NCBI RefSeq assembly: GCF_026262505.1
Contig: NC_067204.1
Coordinates: 5,055,797-5,119,796, forward strand
Direction: 5' to 3'
DNA length: 64,000 nt
DNA from: Trichomonas vaginalis G3
Lineage: Eukaryota > Parabasalia > Trichomonadida > Trichomonadidae
Shown: one piece after another, positions 19,381 to 29,941 of the stretch
Layout: every line of letters begins with the position of its first letter
Position numbering within the stretch: the stretch's first letter is position 1
Program-made: the position numbers and the translations under genes
The notes under the pieces: generated by a model
What the model was told of the DNA's origin: nothing
What the model saw: the letters and a program-made list of their open reading frames with translations, nothing else
Databases searched by the model: none

Positions 19381-19801
19381 AATGAAAGATTTCACTGGCC
19401 AAATAATATTCAAATGTAAATTATTGAAAAAGTATTTAAAACGGTCTCATCATTGAGTGTATGGTTATCAATATTATTAATTCATATTTCGGACAGAATG
19501 TCCACTGAAAATTCAGAGAGTTTTTAACTGCAAAAAAATCGCGATAAATAATATGTGGTGCTTTATTAGCATGAAATGACAAATTTTATGATCAAAATCA
19601 AGAACGTTACACACAATTTTGATTGAAGATATGTTTTTATATTAATGAATTGCTTCTATTATAGCTCATTAAAACTCTAAATTTGCCGAATGGATTGAGA
19701 TGCGGTGTGGTCTCTCATCAATTTATTTGAATACTTATAATAGATTTTTCTGAAAGATCCGATAAAATGATTTTGATTTCAATCATTTTATCTTTAAATT
19801 G
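19377..19801. other. host intergenic DNA
   Basis: AT-rich sequence with no supported gene. It lies upstream of the small membrane-protein gene. No repeat or RNA gene recognised. Confidence 0.5.
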
Positions 19802-20137
19802 ATGTCGCCTGCTCATGTCTCCATCAACAAGGACATCATATTAATAGAAGATGATACCGAAGAGATATTCACCAAAGAGATCTCTACAGAGTCATTCTTC
19901 AAACCAATAACAGATTCAATTATTCTACCATCATCAAAGCTTCCAAGTTACACCAAGAAGTCCAAAAAAATATTTATTATATTCATCATAGTCTTGGCGA
20001 TCATGTCTTTGCTTAATTTACATTTTATGCCAAAACAAATTCAACTTGGAGAGATCAATTTCGACTTTGAAAAGTTCTCATACATCCAACGACTTACATT
20101 ACTATCTATTTTAACAACTGTTGCTTATATTGAATAA
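19802..20137 (+). CDS. host single-pass membrane protein, 111 residues
   Basis: The ATG at 19,802 (MSPAHVSINKDIILIEDDTE) is preferred over an in-frame TTG just before it. Residues 1-50 are acidic and polar, residues 54-60 are basic (KKSKKIF), and a hydrophobic helix follows (IIFIIVLAIMSLLNLHFM). The C-terminus is amphipathic with a further semi-hydrophobic stretch. A tail-anchored or type II topology with a cytosolic acidic N-terminus is suggested. No family recognised. Confidence 0.5.
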   Translation: MSPAHVSINKDIILIEDDTEEIFTKEISTESFFKPITDSIILPSSKLPSYTKKSKKIFIIFIIVLAIMSLLNLHFMPKQIQLGEINFDFEKFSYIQRLTLLSILTTVAYIE

Positions 20138-21051
20138 ATTGTTTGTATTATATTATTGTTTATCAAATCTAACTATTTTAAAACTATTTATTTTAGGAGG
20201 ATAGTCCAACTTACAGATTTTCATAATTACGTAGTTGGATTTTTTATGCAATTTTTTAAAAAAGTATCCATTGTGATCGCCTCTAATGATATCATTATTA
20301 ATACTTGATTTCATGTAGTATCTTTAAATATGCATTCCGGTAAAACTGTAATTTTAAATAACGATTTTAATCTATAGTCAATATATATCAAAAATGTAAG
20401 TTTTTCATTAACACATATCTAATTTCTTGAAATAAGTGATGTTTATTAACGAAATTTTGAACAGTGATTAAAATCACGCTAAATGATTGTAAAAACTTTG
20501 ATTTCTTCTATTTTGGAAACAGTTCGACCATTATTCATACAATTACAAGATATGGACAAGAATAATTCTTATCATATTGCCGCTACGAAAATAATGCAAA
20601 GAAGGAGTCATATATTAGAAGCAAAATGTCATAATGGTTGTTAGCTATCAATCTCAAACTGATTTATTGAAAAATATGGAACTTTATCAAAATTAAACGC
20701 AAAATCCAAATTCATTCACCAAACTAGCTACTAGTTTGAATTACATTAAAAGCACGAAGAAGCACTTAAATATGAAAAATATGTAAAAAAATTCTGCAAG
20801 AAATATTGGTTAAAATATTAATTTCAGATGTGGTGAGTTAACGAATATGCTTTCATGCTGGAATATATGATGAAATCAGTTTTGTATTACGACAAAAAAT
20901 AAAATCATCAAATTTAGGAATCAAAATGTTGAGATTCTTTGTCAATCGTATTAGCATCGCTCAAAATTTATTCTAGCTTTCTAATTCTAAGGCTCATCAT
21001 TGATATATAAAGACCTTTCGTTTATTGAAATCAGCCAAAAAAAATGCAGAA
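20138..21051. other. host intergenic DNA with decayed coding-like fragments
   Basis: About 900 AT-rich bases. Around 20,530-20,830 there are short coding-like fragments in several frames (for example QTDLLKNMELYQN) that may be a decayed gene. A TATATAAAG string lies about 45 bases before the ATG at 21,052. No intact gene is seen. Confidence 0.4.
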
Positions 21052-22275
21052 ATGTCACTTTTCACTATGAATCCAGAGCAGATTGAAGCTTTCAAGCGTC
21101 AAGTTATTGATTACTCAGAAACAAAAGCACATATATCGCTTGATAACGATATGACAATAGATAAAATGAAAGAATTAAGGAAATTTGGAATATTATTAAA
21201 ACCAAAAGTTCCGAAACAATTCAAAATGTGGGAATTAGCACCTTCAAATGCTGGAGGTGAGATTTCTATTGAATTTTTTGAAGCACTTTTTGGTTTTCAA
21301 ATTACTCCAGAAGCTTTTATTGGAATTCCTGCCCCAGTTGAGGAAATAAAGGAACCAGAAAGAAAATCACAAGAAAACTTCAAGAATGAAATGCCTAAAC
21401 CACGCAATACTAAACCAGAAAAGCCAGAAAAACAAGAAAAGAAAAATAATTTTTCAATTCATATAAATGAGCAGCCACGACAGCAACAACAATATGAGGA
21501 ACCACAACAAGCACCGGAACCTGTAGAACAAAATCAAAAAACTGGTGCTTTTAGAATCAAACCAGAAGCTACAAGAGAAAGACAGTATCCAAGACAACAA
21601 CCTCGTTACAATGAAGAATACCGTCGTCCTCCTATGCCAAGTAGGGAAGAAAACGAATACTTTGATGATGGCCAAGATAACGAAGAACAGCGTCCAATTA
21701 GGAATAGAGGAAGAAGATTTGATAGACCTGGATACGAAAGACAAGAAGATTTTGGCAGACAAGGAGGATATGATAGACAAGGTGGAAATCATCGCCGAAA
21801 CTACGATCAAAATTATTACGAAGATCATCCACGTGATAAAATTGAGCCAGAGCGTCCACCCATCAATCGCCAGCCAATTCAAAAGCCTAAGAAATCAGAA
21901 CTTTCTCACGAAGACTTCCCAGCGTTAGAACCAACACCAGCTGAACCAGTTCAAGATCAGAAACAAGAAGAACCAAAGGAAGCTGCTCCTGTTCAAGAAG
22001 AAAAAGAAAAACCGAAACAAGAAAAATACGCTTGGAAAGGAGTTTTAGAAGATGAGCCACCAATTGACGATGATGAAGAATGGAAGAAGATCCGCAATGC
22101 TGATTACATTAAAGCTGTTAAAAATGACAAAACTTTAATAATTGGCGGAAATTCTTACTTAATTGGTGCAATTCACAAGTTTATTAAGAAGACTATACAA
22201 GATAATCTTGAAGATGGAGATGATGTTGATGTTGATGAATTATTTGATGGTATTAATCAAATTCAATTTAAGTAA
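21052..22275 (+). CDS. disordered RG/Q/P-rich protein, probably RNA- or translation-associated, 407 residues
   Basis: I choose ATG at 21,052 (MSLFTMNPEQIEAFKRQVID) over an upstream in-frame TTG. Residues 1-95 are folded-looking. Residues 100-330 are low complexity, first Lys/Glu/Pro/Gln, then Arg/Gly/Tyr/Asp-rich with RGRRF and repeated RQ(G/E)(G/D) units as in RNA-binding disordered regions. A short motif ELSHEDFPALEP sits near residue 300 and resembles the (S/D)xxDFPAL motif of some translation regulators. Residues 340-407 form a conserved-looking helical C-terminus. The exact family is not recognised. Confidence 0.7.
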   Translation: MSLFTMNPEQIEAFKRQVIDYSETKAHISLDNDMTIDKMKELRKFGILLKPKVPKQFKMWELAPSNAGGEISIEFFEALFGFQITPEAFIGIPAPVEEIKEPERKSQENFKNEMPKPRNTKPEKPEKQEKKNNFSIHINEQPRQQQQYEEPQQAPEPVEQNQKTGAFRIKPEATRERQYPRQQPRYNEEYRRPPMPSREENEYFDDGQDNEEQRPIRNRGRRFDRPGYERQEDFGRQGGYDRQGGNHRRNYDQNYYEDHPRDKIEPERPPINRQPIQKPKKSELSHEDFPALEPTPAEPVQDQKQEEPKEAAPVQEEKEKPKQEKYAWKGVLEDEPPIDDDEEWKKIRNADYIKAVKNDKTLIIGGNSYLIGAIHKFIKKTIQDNLEDGDDVDVDELFDGINQIQFK

Positions 22276-22507
22276 TAAAATGTATTCTTAATCTATATTA
22301 AATTTTACTAAGTACTTGTTTTTTCATTACTTGGTATGCGAAATCACATGAAAAATAGAATCATAATTTCAAATATGAATTTCCAATGCTTCATAGCAAA
22401 ATTATCAGTCCACAACAACATGTATAAGTCTTTTGTATGCTTTATTTTATTACTTATGATGACATGATTTTTTTGTAAGTTTATTATTTTTTAGATTTTA
22501 TGATTTT

Positions 22508-25225
22508 ATGGAGGATTTCTCTTATCAAATAACTATTAATGATGAGAGGAATTCTCCTCAAGTTAGAATATCTTCAGCAAATGATTCTCTGCAAAAGAAA
22601 AAGCTCTCCGCAGAGTTTATTTTTAAATGGATAACATCAATGATTGCAACAGATGAAAAATTTCAGAGGAATAAAGAAGCATGGGAGTTATTAAAGAATT
22701 TATTAGGAGAACTCGAAAATGATGAACAAAAAATTTATTTCGATTTTAAACCAAATACAGTAATATTAAACGCTATCACATCTGATGCCCGTGATACAAT
22801 ATTCGAAATTCTTCAGATTTTCACATTTACTTACCGCAAAAAATGGAATCCAAAATTTGATGATATTATCATCACAATAACACTGTTATTACAAAATGCA
22901 GATGATTATTCAGTAGAAATAGATCTGTTTTTTAAGTTATTATCATCATATGATGAAATTGAAAATGTATCTGAGATTACATTCGCAAGTATGATTAATA
23001 TCTTTGACTTACTGATGGAAAAGTTTGAATACATTGCTGTTAAATCAGGATATGATACTCTTGCGCATGCATTATGCTGCAAATTCCTTTTAAGTAATTT
23101 AGAACCACCAAATTATCATCCTTTAACGATAAAATTCATGCACATACTATCTCGAGAAGATTCCAACTCTAAATTACGTTCAAATGTAATCATTTTTCTC
23201 AATTTCTTCATGATCAATTTCAAAAACAAAGTGTATGAGTTAAAAATGAAGAATTTCATTCAGATTCCGATCAATGCATACAATATAACACATTCTCTTG
23301 ATCTAGTTAACATTTTACTCTCAGGATGTACCCAATACAAATTATTCGAGTTTCAAGCGCTCAATGAAGAAGATTTAGAAGATCTTAAACAGATAAGAGA
23401 TGAAGCTGTTAAAGTTAAAAACGTTTGTTTGTTAACTACTTTAGCAGAAATCGATTCTTCATTATCAAATATCAAAAAGTCTCCAAACAAGCCAAAAGAA
23501 CTTGACTTTTGTACTGGAGAAACAGTTGATTTATGTAAAGAGTCAAAATCCAAAGAAGAAAAATTATATATTCAAAATTCTTCTGGAAGTGGCCATTCTA
23601 ATGATAAATTGTCTTACAGTTATGATTCAAACGGAGAAATTAATATTCTTGAATTCAAAAAAGAAAATGAAAATGAGATTCAAAGAATTAAAAATGAATC
23701 TTCAGGTTCTGATGCATCAAACTCAAAGATTAATAATTTGAGTAGTCCTAAAGGCAATTCTGATTCAAACAATTTAAATCCAAAATCTGAATTCAAATTC
23801 AACGCAAATTATCTCTTGAACCTTGATGAATTCCAGCGCCATTTCCTTGCATTTGGAAAAGACTATGAAAGATGCGATTCTGAGACGAGAATTGAATATC
23901 TCGAAGGAAAATATGTTGAACTTGCAAAAGAAATCAATGAAGGTAACTTAGAACTTGATAGAATGAGAAAAGAGAATAGAGAGAAAAGGCATCTTTATTT
24001 GGAGCATAAATTAAAAGTTGAAAGAAGAAAAGACCGACTGAAAAGGAAGCAGTCCATCTATCATGAAACTTCTGAGAAATTTACTGAATACAAGAAAGTT
24101 TCAAGTGAAGTTTCGAAACTCAGAGCAAAATTAAATCTTTTGACATCAAGTTACGAGAAAAGCATGAAAGATAATACTGATTTGGTCCTCCAAGAACAGT
24201 ATAGGCAATATCAGGACACGTTAAGTGAATTACAGTTCAGAAAAAGATGTGCTTTAGCAGTTCTCGAAAAGCCACTCAATTTTAGCATTGTTGAGGAGAT
24301 TTTATCAACTCAATTAGAAGATGAAGTGGAGAGCACGTCAACAATCTCTAATTCAATGATAGAAGAAAAAGATTATTATTTAGAGTTTCAAAAGATTGAA
24401 GAACTAGTACAAGATAATGATATTCGAAGAGCTTCTCTCGAAAAAAGATGGGAATTGCTGAAACAAGAGCGTGCAAAGTACAAATCAATCAAATTTAAGA
24501 AGCAAAATCCTCCAAAGATCAATTCATCTGTAACCATTAATTACACAGCTAATTTGTCTTCTTGTGATGATGAAATACAGGAGATAATCAAATTATTGAA
24601 TTCCAAACGCGAAAAACTCAATAATTTCAAGCAGAGGACAAAAGATATGGAGGCAAAATACATGGAAGTAAGAACTGAAATAGAAGAAAAGTATAATAAA
24701 AAGAACAAGCAAATCCAAAAAATGAAAAAGAGATTTGATGCAATAGGAATTATAAATGATGTTATTCGTGATATAATTCCTAAGAATCAAGTGTTTAAAT
24801 CACATCTTCTTGAGCTCCAAAATGAAAGAGCTCGAATTGAAAGAAGAATTGAAAATATATTGCGTGATAAGGAAATGCATTCTAAGCGAGAAGAACAACT
24901 GAAGTTGTTGAGAGATAAATACAACGAAAAGAACTCTCAATATGAAGAGAAGCAAAAATCAATTAAAATTCGATATGAAAAACTCAATTCTACACTGCAA
25001 GTCTATGAGAAGGAAGACTTGAAACTTGATGATTATGAAGAGAGAGTCAGACAACTTGAAGATGAAGTTAAATCTCTGGAAAACAGCAATCAAAACGCAA
25101 TTAGAAAAGTTAAGATATTCAAGTCCGACACAGACTTCGTTAAAGCAAGCTATGCTGCTCTTCATAGAAATGACAGTGTTCCAACAATTGAGTTGGGACT
25201 TGAAAAGACATTTGAAGATAAATAA
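22508..25225 (+). CDS. large host protein with helical N-terminus and long coiled coil, 905 residues
   Basis: One intact frame from ATG at 22,508. Residues 1-330 are helical and hydrophobic in a way that suggests alpha-solenoid (ARM/HEAT-like) packing. Residues 340-430 are Ser/Asn/Lys-rich and disordered. Residues 440-890 are long coiled coil with Lys/Glu/Arg heptads, broken once near residue 615 by Ser/Thr-rich sequence. The architecture resembles cytoskeletal or tethering proteins, but I recognise no named family. It is head-to-tail with the gene at 21,052 and convergent with the kinase gene. Confidence 0.8.
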   Translation: MEDFSYQITINDERNSPQVRISSANDSLQKKKLSAEFIFKWITSMIATDEKFQRNKEAWELLKNLLGELENDEQKIYFDFKPNTVILNAITSDARDTIFEILQIFTFTYRKKWNPKFDDIIITITLLLQNADDYSVEIDLFFKLLSSYDEIENVSEITFASMINIFDLLMEKFEYIAVKSGYDTLAHALCCKFLLSNLEPPNYHPLTIKFMHILSREDSNSKLRSNVIIFLNFFMINFKNKVYELKMKNFIQIPINAYNITHSLDLVNILLSGCTQYKLFEFQALNEEDLEDLKQIRDEAVKVKNVCLLTTLAEIDSSLSNIKKSPNKPKELDFCTGETVDLCKESKSKEEKLYIQNSSGSGHSNDKLSYSYDSNGEINILEFKKENENEIQRIKNESSGSDASNSKINNLSSPKGNSDSNNLNPKSEFKFNANYLLNLDEFQRHFLAFGKDYERCDSETRIEYLEGKYVELAKEINEGNLELDRMRKENREKRHLYLEHKLKVERRKDRLKRKQSIYHETSEKFTEYKKVSSEVSKLRAKLNLLTSSYEKSMKDNTDLVLQEQYRQYQDTLSELQFRKRCALAVLEKPLNFSIVEEILSTQLEDEVESTSTISNSMIEEKDYYLEFQKIEELVQDNDIRRASLEKRWELLKQERAKYKSIKFKKQNPPKINSSVTINYTANLSSCDDEIQEIIKLLNSKREKLNNFKQRTKDMEAKYMEVRTEIEEKYNKKNKQIQKMKKRFDAIGIINDVIRDIIPKNQVFKSHLLELQNERARIERRIENILRDKEMHSKREEQLKLLRDKYNEKNSQYEEKQKSIKIRYEKLNSTLQVYEKEDLKLDDYEERVRQLEDEVKSLENSNQNAIRKVKIFKSDTDFVKASYAALHRNDSVPTIELGLEKTFEDK

Positions 25226-25506
25226 ACATTTATATTTCTGTTTTTTGTTTTATGTAATTCGCCAATACGTTTTTTACGGATTTTAAGAGTGTTTCAATGA
25301 TTTATGGTCAAAAAACAGAAAAATATATTTTAGAAATTCTTTATTAAATGTGATTAATAAGAGCAAAGTATAAGAAATTTGAGAGAAATTCAGATAATAA
25401 GCTTCAAAACTATATATAAAAGAAAGAAAAAAATAATTCAGAAAAATATGAATAAAAAATGAAAAAGAGGTATAATTATCTGTTGAAGAGTTGAAAACAA
25501 TATTTA

Positions 25507-26538
25507 TTATGGTTCAATTTTCATGTTGCGAACAGAATCGAAGTAAGGATGGGCCAAAGCTTCTGCCGCAGTAATTCTTTCAGTGTGATCAAATCTAATG
25601 CATTTGTCGATAAGGTCTATTGCATCAGGAGTAGCCAATGATTGGTTATCGTAATTAACAAAGGATTGCCATTTCTTTGGCTTCAAGCGGAAGATAGAAG
25701 TCTGGAGGTAGTCTGGTAATGGGATGCCGTACTTTTCTAAGTAGTTTTCGAGCACTTTTCCGCCCAAAACCGAGCAAATCTTATTGACCATATCGAGGTC
25801 ATCATTGCCACGGAAGAATGGAGTCTTCTTAAATATAAGTCCGGCCATTGTAACGCCGAAGCTCCACATATCAATGGAGTAATCATAGTATTGGTAATCG
25901 AGAAGAAGCTCTGGTGGTTTGAAGTGACGGGAAGCGACATGGATGTTATATCTGGTTTCTGGGTGATAAAACTCGGCAAGGCCCCAGTCGATGAGACGTA
26001 ATTTCCTTGTGGAACGGTCAAAAAGGATATTTAATGGTTTAACGTCTCTGTGCATAATTCCGCAAGAGTGGCAGTAATCGAGAGCCTGTAACAGCTGATA
26101 CAGATATAATTTTGCTTCATCCTCCTTAATGTCTGGGAAGAGATCTGTATAATCTGATTCCTTCACGTATTCAAAAACCATGCTATACTGTAATGTCTTG
26201 GGATTCTGAACGATATCATATAACTTAACAATATTTGGACCATCTCGAAGGTTTAAAAGAATTTTTGCTTCTCGATTGTATTTCTGTGGGCGAACTGGTT
26301 TCAATATTTTAATGGCAACTTTTGTATCACCTTTGTATGCCGTAAACACGTCACTGTATTTACCAGTGCCGACCCAATCTGCGATTTCATACGGCTCTGG
26401 AGAAGCTGTTGGTAATGTCCAGTTATCTATTTCAGACCACTCCGGACCACGTTTCTCACAGGCATCAGCGTAGACTTTGGCTGTGGTTACAGCGTTATAT
26501 GATGGATTGTCTCTTTGAACCGCCCTTCCACGCGACAT
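25507..26538 (-). CDS. CKA1: casein kinase 2 catalytic subunit alpha, 343 residues
   Basis: A Ser/Thr kinase with CK2 hallmarks. The glycine loop is GTGKYS (residues 57-62), the ATP-anchoring Lys is in KVAIKILK (residue 77), the catalytic loop is MHRDVKPLN (Asp165), and the magnesium loop is DWG (184-186), which is the CK2-specific form of DFG. The N-terminal segment with RGPEWSEIDNW and the C-terminal TERITAAEALAHPYFD also fit. The usual Lys cluster after the ATP-anchoring Lys is weaker here (KPVRPQKYNRE). Full length for the family core without a long tail. CK2 phosphorylates acidic sites in nucleus and cytoplasm. Head-to-head with NAA40, 144 bases between starts. Confidence 0.97.
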   Translation of the reverse strand: MSRGRAVQRDNPSYNAVTTAKVYADACEKRGPEWSEIDNWTLPTASPEPYEIADWVGTGKYSDVFTAYKGDTKVAIKILKPVRPQKYNREAKILLNLRDGPNIVKLYDIVQNPKTLQYSMVFEYVKESDYTDLFPDIKEDEAKLYLYQLLQALDYCHSCGIMHRDVKPLNILFDRSTRKLRLIDWGLAEFYHPETRYNIHVASRHFKPPELLLDYQYYDYSIDMWSFGVTMAGLIFKKTPFFRGNDDLDMVNKICSVLGGKVLENYLEKYGIPLPDYLQTSIFRLKPKKWQSFVNYDNQSLATPDAIDLIDKCIRFDHTERITAAEALAHPYFDSVRNMKIEP

Positions 26539-26682
26539 TTGAAAATCGGTTTGGCTCTATCGTCTCTTAAAAATTTTTTACTGGTTTTATTTCGTATTTA
26601 TATAATGGATTATAACAAAAAAAATAGAAAATTTTTTTCATTAGAGCATTGGTCTCTTTTCTGAAAAAAAAATAATTAGAAA

Positions 26683-27357
26683 ATGTCTGCTCCACAGCAA
26701 CCACAGCTTTCTAAGAAGGAACAAAAGAGATTAGCTGATAAAGCAAGAACAGAGGCATTCAATAAAATGAGAAGATCGGTTTTAGATGCTGAAGAAAGTA
26801 ATGATTTACTTGAATTAATCCCAATGATGAGAACATTTAAGAGAAATGGTCTTGATGTCACCGCTACATACTATACTAAGCTTGATCAGGATCTCTTAAA
26901 GTGGGCTTTAGATTTAACGGATCGCAACATGCATCAAATCTATGAAGACTCCTGGGGATGGAATGAAACAAAGAAGCTCAATGAACTCAAGGACAAGGCC
27001 GCTAGATTCATTGTCTTGAGACAAGGCGACGAACTTTGTGGTTTTGTTCATCTCAGATTTGAGTTTGAAGATAACATTTCCCACACATACGTTTCTGAAT
27101 TACAGATTGAACCAAAGTTCCAACGCCATGGTCTCGGCAAGTTCCTCCTTCAATGTGCTGAATTAATCACAATGAAGATGGGAATTATCTGTGTTATGTT
27201 GACAGTCTTGAAGAATAATAATAATGCATACAATTTCTACAAGAAGAATAACTATAAATTCCATCCAGATTCTCCAAGTGTTGCAGACCCAGAAAATGCT
27301 ATAGATTACTACCATGAAATTCTTGTTAAGGACATCTGCAAGAGACCAGCTATATAG
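26683..27357 (+). CDS. NAA40: N-alpha-acetyltransferase 40 (NatD) homologue, 224 residues
   Basis: A GNAT-fold acetyltransferase. An N-terminal basic helix (KKEQKRLADKARTEAFNK) is followed by a YEDSWGWNETKKLNEL segment characteristic of NAA40. The core has RFIVLRQGDELCGFVHLRFE, then ELQIEPKFQRHGLGKFLL with the acetyl-CoA-binding RHGLGK (residues 148-153), and then MLTVLKNNNNAYNFYKKNNY. Family knowledge: NatD acetylates the N-terminal Ser of histones H4 and H2A. Length fits the family. It shares a divergent intergenic region with the CK2 gene. Confidence 0.92.
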   Translation: MSAPQQPQLSKKEQKRLADKARTEAFNKMRRSVLDAEESNDLLELIPMMRTFKRNGLDVTATYYTKLDQDLLKWALDLTDRNMHQIYEDSWGWNETKKLNELKDKAARFIVLRQGDELCGFVHLRFEFEDNISHTYVSELQIEPKFQRHGLGKFLLQCAELITMKMGIICVMLTVLKNNNNAYNFYKKNNYKFHPDSPSVADPENAIDYYHEILVKDICKRPAI

Positions 27358-27650
27358 AGATAGAGTTTTTTTCTGATAATAAAGAGAAATTTATATTAAT
27401 TTGACATGTATTCAATAATTACTGAGTTCTGGTTATCTACTATGCCTAGGGAATATTCTTATTTAATTGATATGGACTGTTTTCAAAACAAAATCTATAT
27501 GGACACTAAAAATATGAATTTGTGTGCATTTGTTTAGAGAATTGGCATTTCTGTGATAATTAGTATAAATTTGCCTGTTGAAGAAGGAGATATTTAATTG
27601 ACTGCAAAATTGACAGAATGATGTCACATTTTTTACAAAAAAAAATTTAA

Positions 27651-28391
27651 ATGTCTAACAAAGGATATAAACCAGTAGATAATCTTAATGGAAATCAATT
27701 TTATAGACAGAGTTTCTCCCCACAGATCCAAAAGACGCAAAAATTTCAATTTGATTACGGAAATGGACAGAAAAATTATCAATATACAACAAACAAAGGT
27801 CCCAAGATAGAAATTTCTCATCCAAAGAACTCACAGTTTATGATGTTCTCTGGTGGCACTAAAATAGAACCAAAGAGTCAAAATCCAAATCCTGTAATCA
27901 TCCAGCAAGCTCCTTCTACTCCGCAACCAAAAGATATCTTTCATCTCTCAATTAAGAAGCCGTCCGAACAACCGGTATCAGATTTTATTCCAAAACATTC
28001 ATTAGCTGCTTATATTGCTGAATACGAAGCTAATCCATCATTCAACGAGGTTAATCTTGCAAATCTTGGCATTGATGTCAACACCACACAGCCATTACTT
28101 CCAAATTTGCAATCCATTGTTTCAGATCTTCCATTAGGACAGAAAACATCATATCCAGCTCCTCAAGCATACAGTGAATTGGCACCAGAATGTGACCTCA
28201 AGCAGCGCCTTTATCTTTTTAATACATCAACCTTGATGTACATCTTTTATACAGGTAATAAACGAGATATGCAAGATGCTGCTGCAGAACTTTGTCGCAG
28301 AGGCTTTACTTATGATACAGAAGACGACGAATGGCGCAATCCAAACAACGTAAAATTTGATACAAATACATGGAAAATCCCAGAAGATTAA
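27651..28391 (+). CDS. CCR4-NOT subunit with NOT2/3/5 domain, 246 residues
   Basis: The start at 27,651 follows TGTCACATTTTTTAC, an initiator-like string about 35 bases upstream. Residues 1-110 are disordered, Gln/Asn/Pro-rich. The C-terminal 100 residues form a NOT box: SELAPECDLKQRLYLFN, then TLMYIFYTGNKRDMQDAAAE and LCRRGFTYDTEDDEWRNP, matching the family pattern of a FYxFY-type helix followed by AA.EL..R and a Trp. The family (NOT2, NOT3, NOT5) scaffolds mRNA deadenylation. The short length favours NOT2 over NOT3/5. Confidence 0.85.
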   Translation: MSNKGYKPVDNLNGNQFYRQSFSPQIQKTQKFQFDYGNGQKNYQYTTNKGPKIEISHPKNSQFMMFSGGTKIEPKSQNPNPVIIQQAPSTPQPKDIFHLSIKKPSEQPVSDFIPKHSLAAYIAEYEANPSFNEVNLANLGIDVNTTQPLLPNLQSIVSDLPLGQKTSYPAPQAYSELAPECDLKQRLYLFNTSTLMYIFYTGNKRDMQDAAAELCRRGFTYDTEDDEWRNPNNVKFDTNTWKIPED

Positions 28392-28777
28392 GAGCCAGAA
28401 TATATACTATGTATACTGCAACGTAACTGTTATGATATTTGTTTGCATATAATTGTAATTTTTCAAATTCGAATAAAATTATTTTTTAATTTATTCAAAT
28501 CAATACACAAAAACTTATTCACCTGAACAACTACGTTCGATTTATTGTGATGTCTTTTATTCAATGAAATTTTATAAAATATTTTCAAAAAAAGAAAGAA
28601 AAGGATGAATACCCATTGCATTTTTATTGATTGGCAATGAATCATTGTAACAACATTGAAGAATGGATTATGATATTATTATGAGTAAAAAATAATTAGG
28701 ATAAGTAAGAACAAACTTTAATAATAGTGAAGTATTTGATTTAATCATACAGAATGTTTTATAATAATAGGCCAGTT
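28392..28777. other. host intergenic DNA between convergent genes
   Basis: AT-rich spacer between the NOT2/3/5 gene and the MYCBP-like gene, which point toward each other. It will carry both 3-prime ends. No gene is seen. Confidence 0.5.
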
Positions 28778-29044
28778 TTATGGCTGTTCTGTAGTGTTAA
28801 GCTTTGCTTCTAATTCGGCGATAGTTTGATTAAGTGATGCAACTTTTGCCTTTAATTCTTGATTCTGACGAACGAGGGCATCAACATCAATTCCGTCACT
28901 TGCTCCTAATTGTTGACGAAGGAAATTTAACGGATCGGCTGGAGGTTCTGGTTGTTCGTACAAGTTTACTATTGCACTTGTTAGGGACTCTATAGCTCCT
29001 CCTGTTTCAAGATATTTTCTAAAGTTTTCGCGACGTGTATTCAT
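28778..29044 (-). CDS. MYCBP: MYCBP/AMY-1-like protein, 88 residues
   Basis: Residues 4-48 (RRENFRKYLETGGAIESLTS, then IVNLYEQPEPPADPLNFLRQQ and LGA) follow the human MYCBP pattern of REQFRRYLEKSGVL, LYEEPEKP and DFLKHHLGA. Residues 58-84 form a short leucine-rich coiled coil, as in the family. Length is close to the family norm of about 100. Family knowledge: MYCBP binds MYC in animals and is tied to A-kinase anchoring and cilia/flagella elsewhere. A flagellar or anchoring role is more likely in a protist without MYC (inference). Confidence 0.85.
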   Translation of the reverse strand: MNTRRENFRKYLETGGAIESLTSAIVNLYEQPEPPADPLNFLRQQLGASDGIDVDALVRQNQELKAKVASLNQTIAELEAKLNTTEQP

Positions 29045-29941
29045 AAATAAGAATTAACGAATTATTTTGTTTTTTGCCACGTAAACAATGTCAAATAAAG
29101 TAACAATTGGTGTATAAAAAAACTTCAAAATAATGAAACAGTGATAGATAAGATGATTTTCAACTCCAAAATATTTTCATTTTTAATTTTTTAAAAAGAA
29201 AAATGTTAAAATTGAAATGATTTTTTAAAAAATCAAAAAAATTTGGAGAAATTTAGAAATTATTTATCTATAGTTTTGATTTATTTAAAGATTATTCAAA
29301 TATTTTCCTTTCAAATCGATCAAACAATCAAGATTAGAAATCATTCTCATTTATTTTTAGTATTTGGAACAAAATTTCTCATTAACAAAACAACATTCAC
29401 TAAATATATAATTGTTTGAACTGTCAATATCAAATTATCCTGGAATAATCAAATAAAATTTCACGCGATATTTGGTTAAATAAAGGTAACAATCATTTTT
29501 CTCAAACCTGCTTCTAATATAACGTTTTCACTTGAATGGATCTGAATTTGGGAGTAATTCCTCGGTAAGAAAACCCCAATTGTAATGAGAACAAATTTGT
29601 ATCTCAATAGGATTACATCGCTAAGAGTTTCTGTTTTCGGATTTCACATCACATTCCTGAACAAAATTTTGACACGTGTTTTTTTCAAAAACTTTAAAAT
29701 ATACAATATGAACTATTGCTCATCATTTATCTTCATTATTCCATTTGGAAAATCCCAAATTGAATGGGCAATAAGATTTTTAAAATGGCGATTTATTAAT
29801 GAAATATTAGCCTACATTGTTTCAATATTCCAAATACACGCTGAATTACGAAATTCAAAATCCTTCAAAAAATCAGAGGTGACTTCATTTCTGAGCCACT
29901 TTTTGAGTGTCGCATCTTGTCGGTTATGACGACCATATCGC
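29045..29941. other. host intergenic DNA between divergent genes
   Basis: About 900 AT-rich bases between the MYCBP-like gene and ARF. A 114-codon frame at 29,585-29,929 has composition like the surrounding non-coding DNA and no family resemblance, so it is not annotated. Promoters of both flanking genes should lie here. Confidence 0.5.

Noticed and set aside
29585-29929. 114-residue host gene
   Set aside because: Composition follows the AT-rich spacer; no motif, and it ends just before the ARF start.
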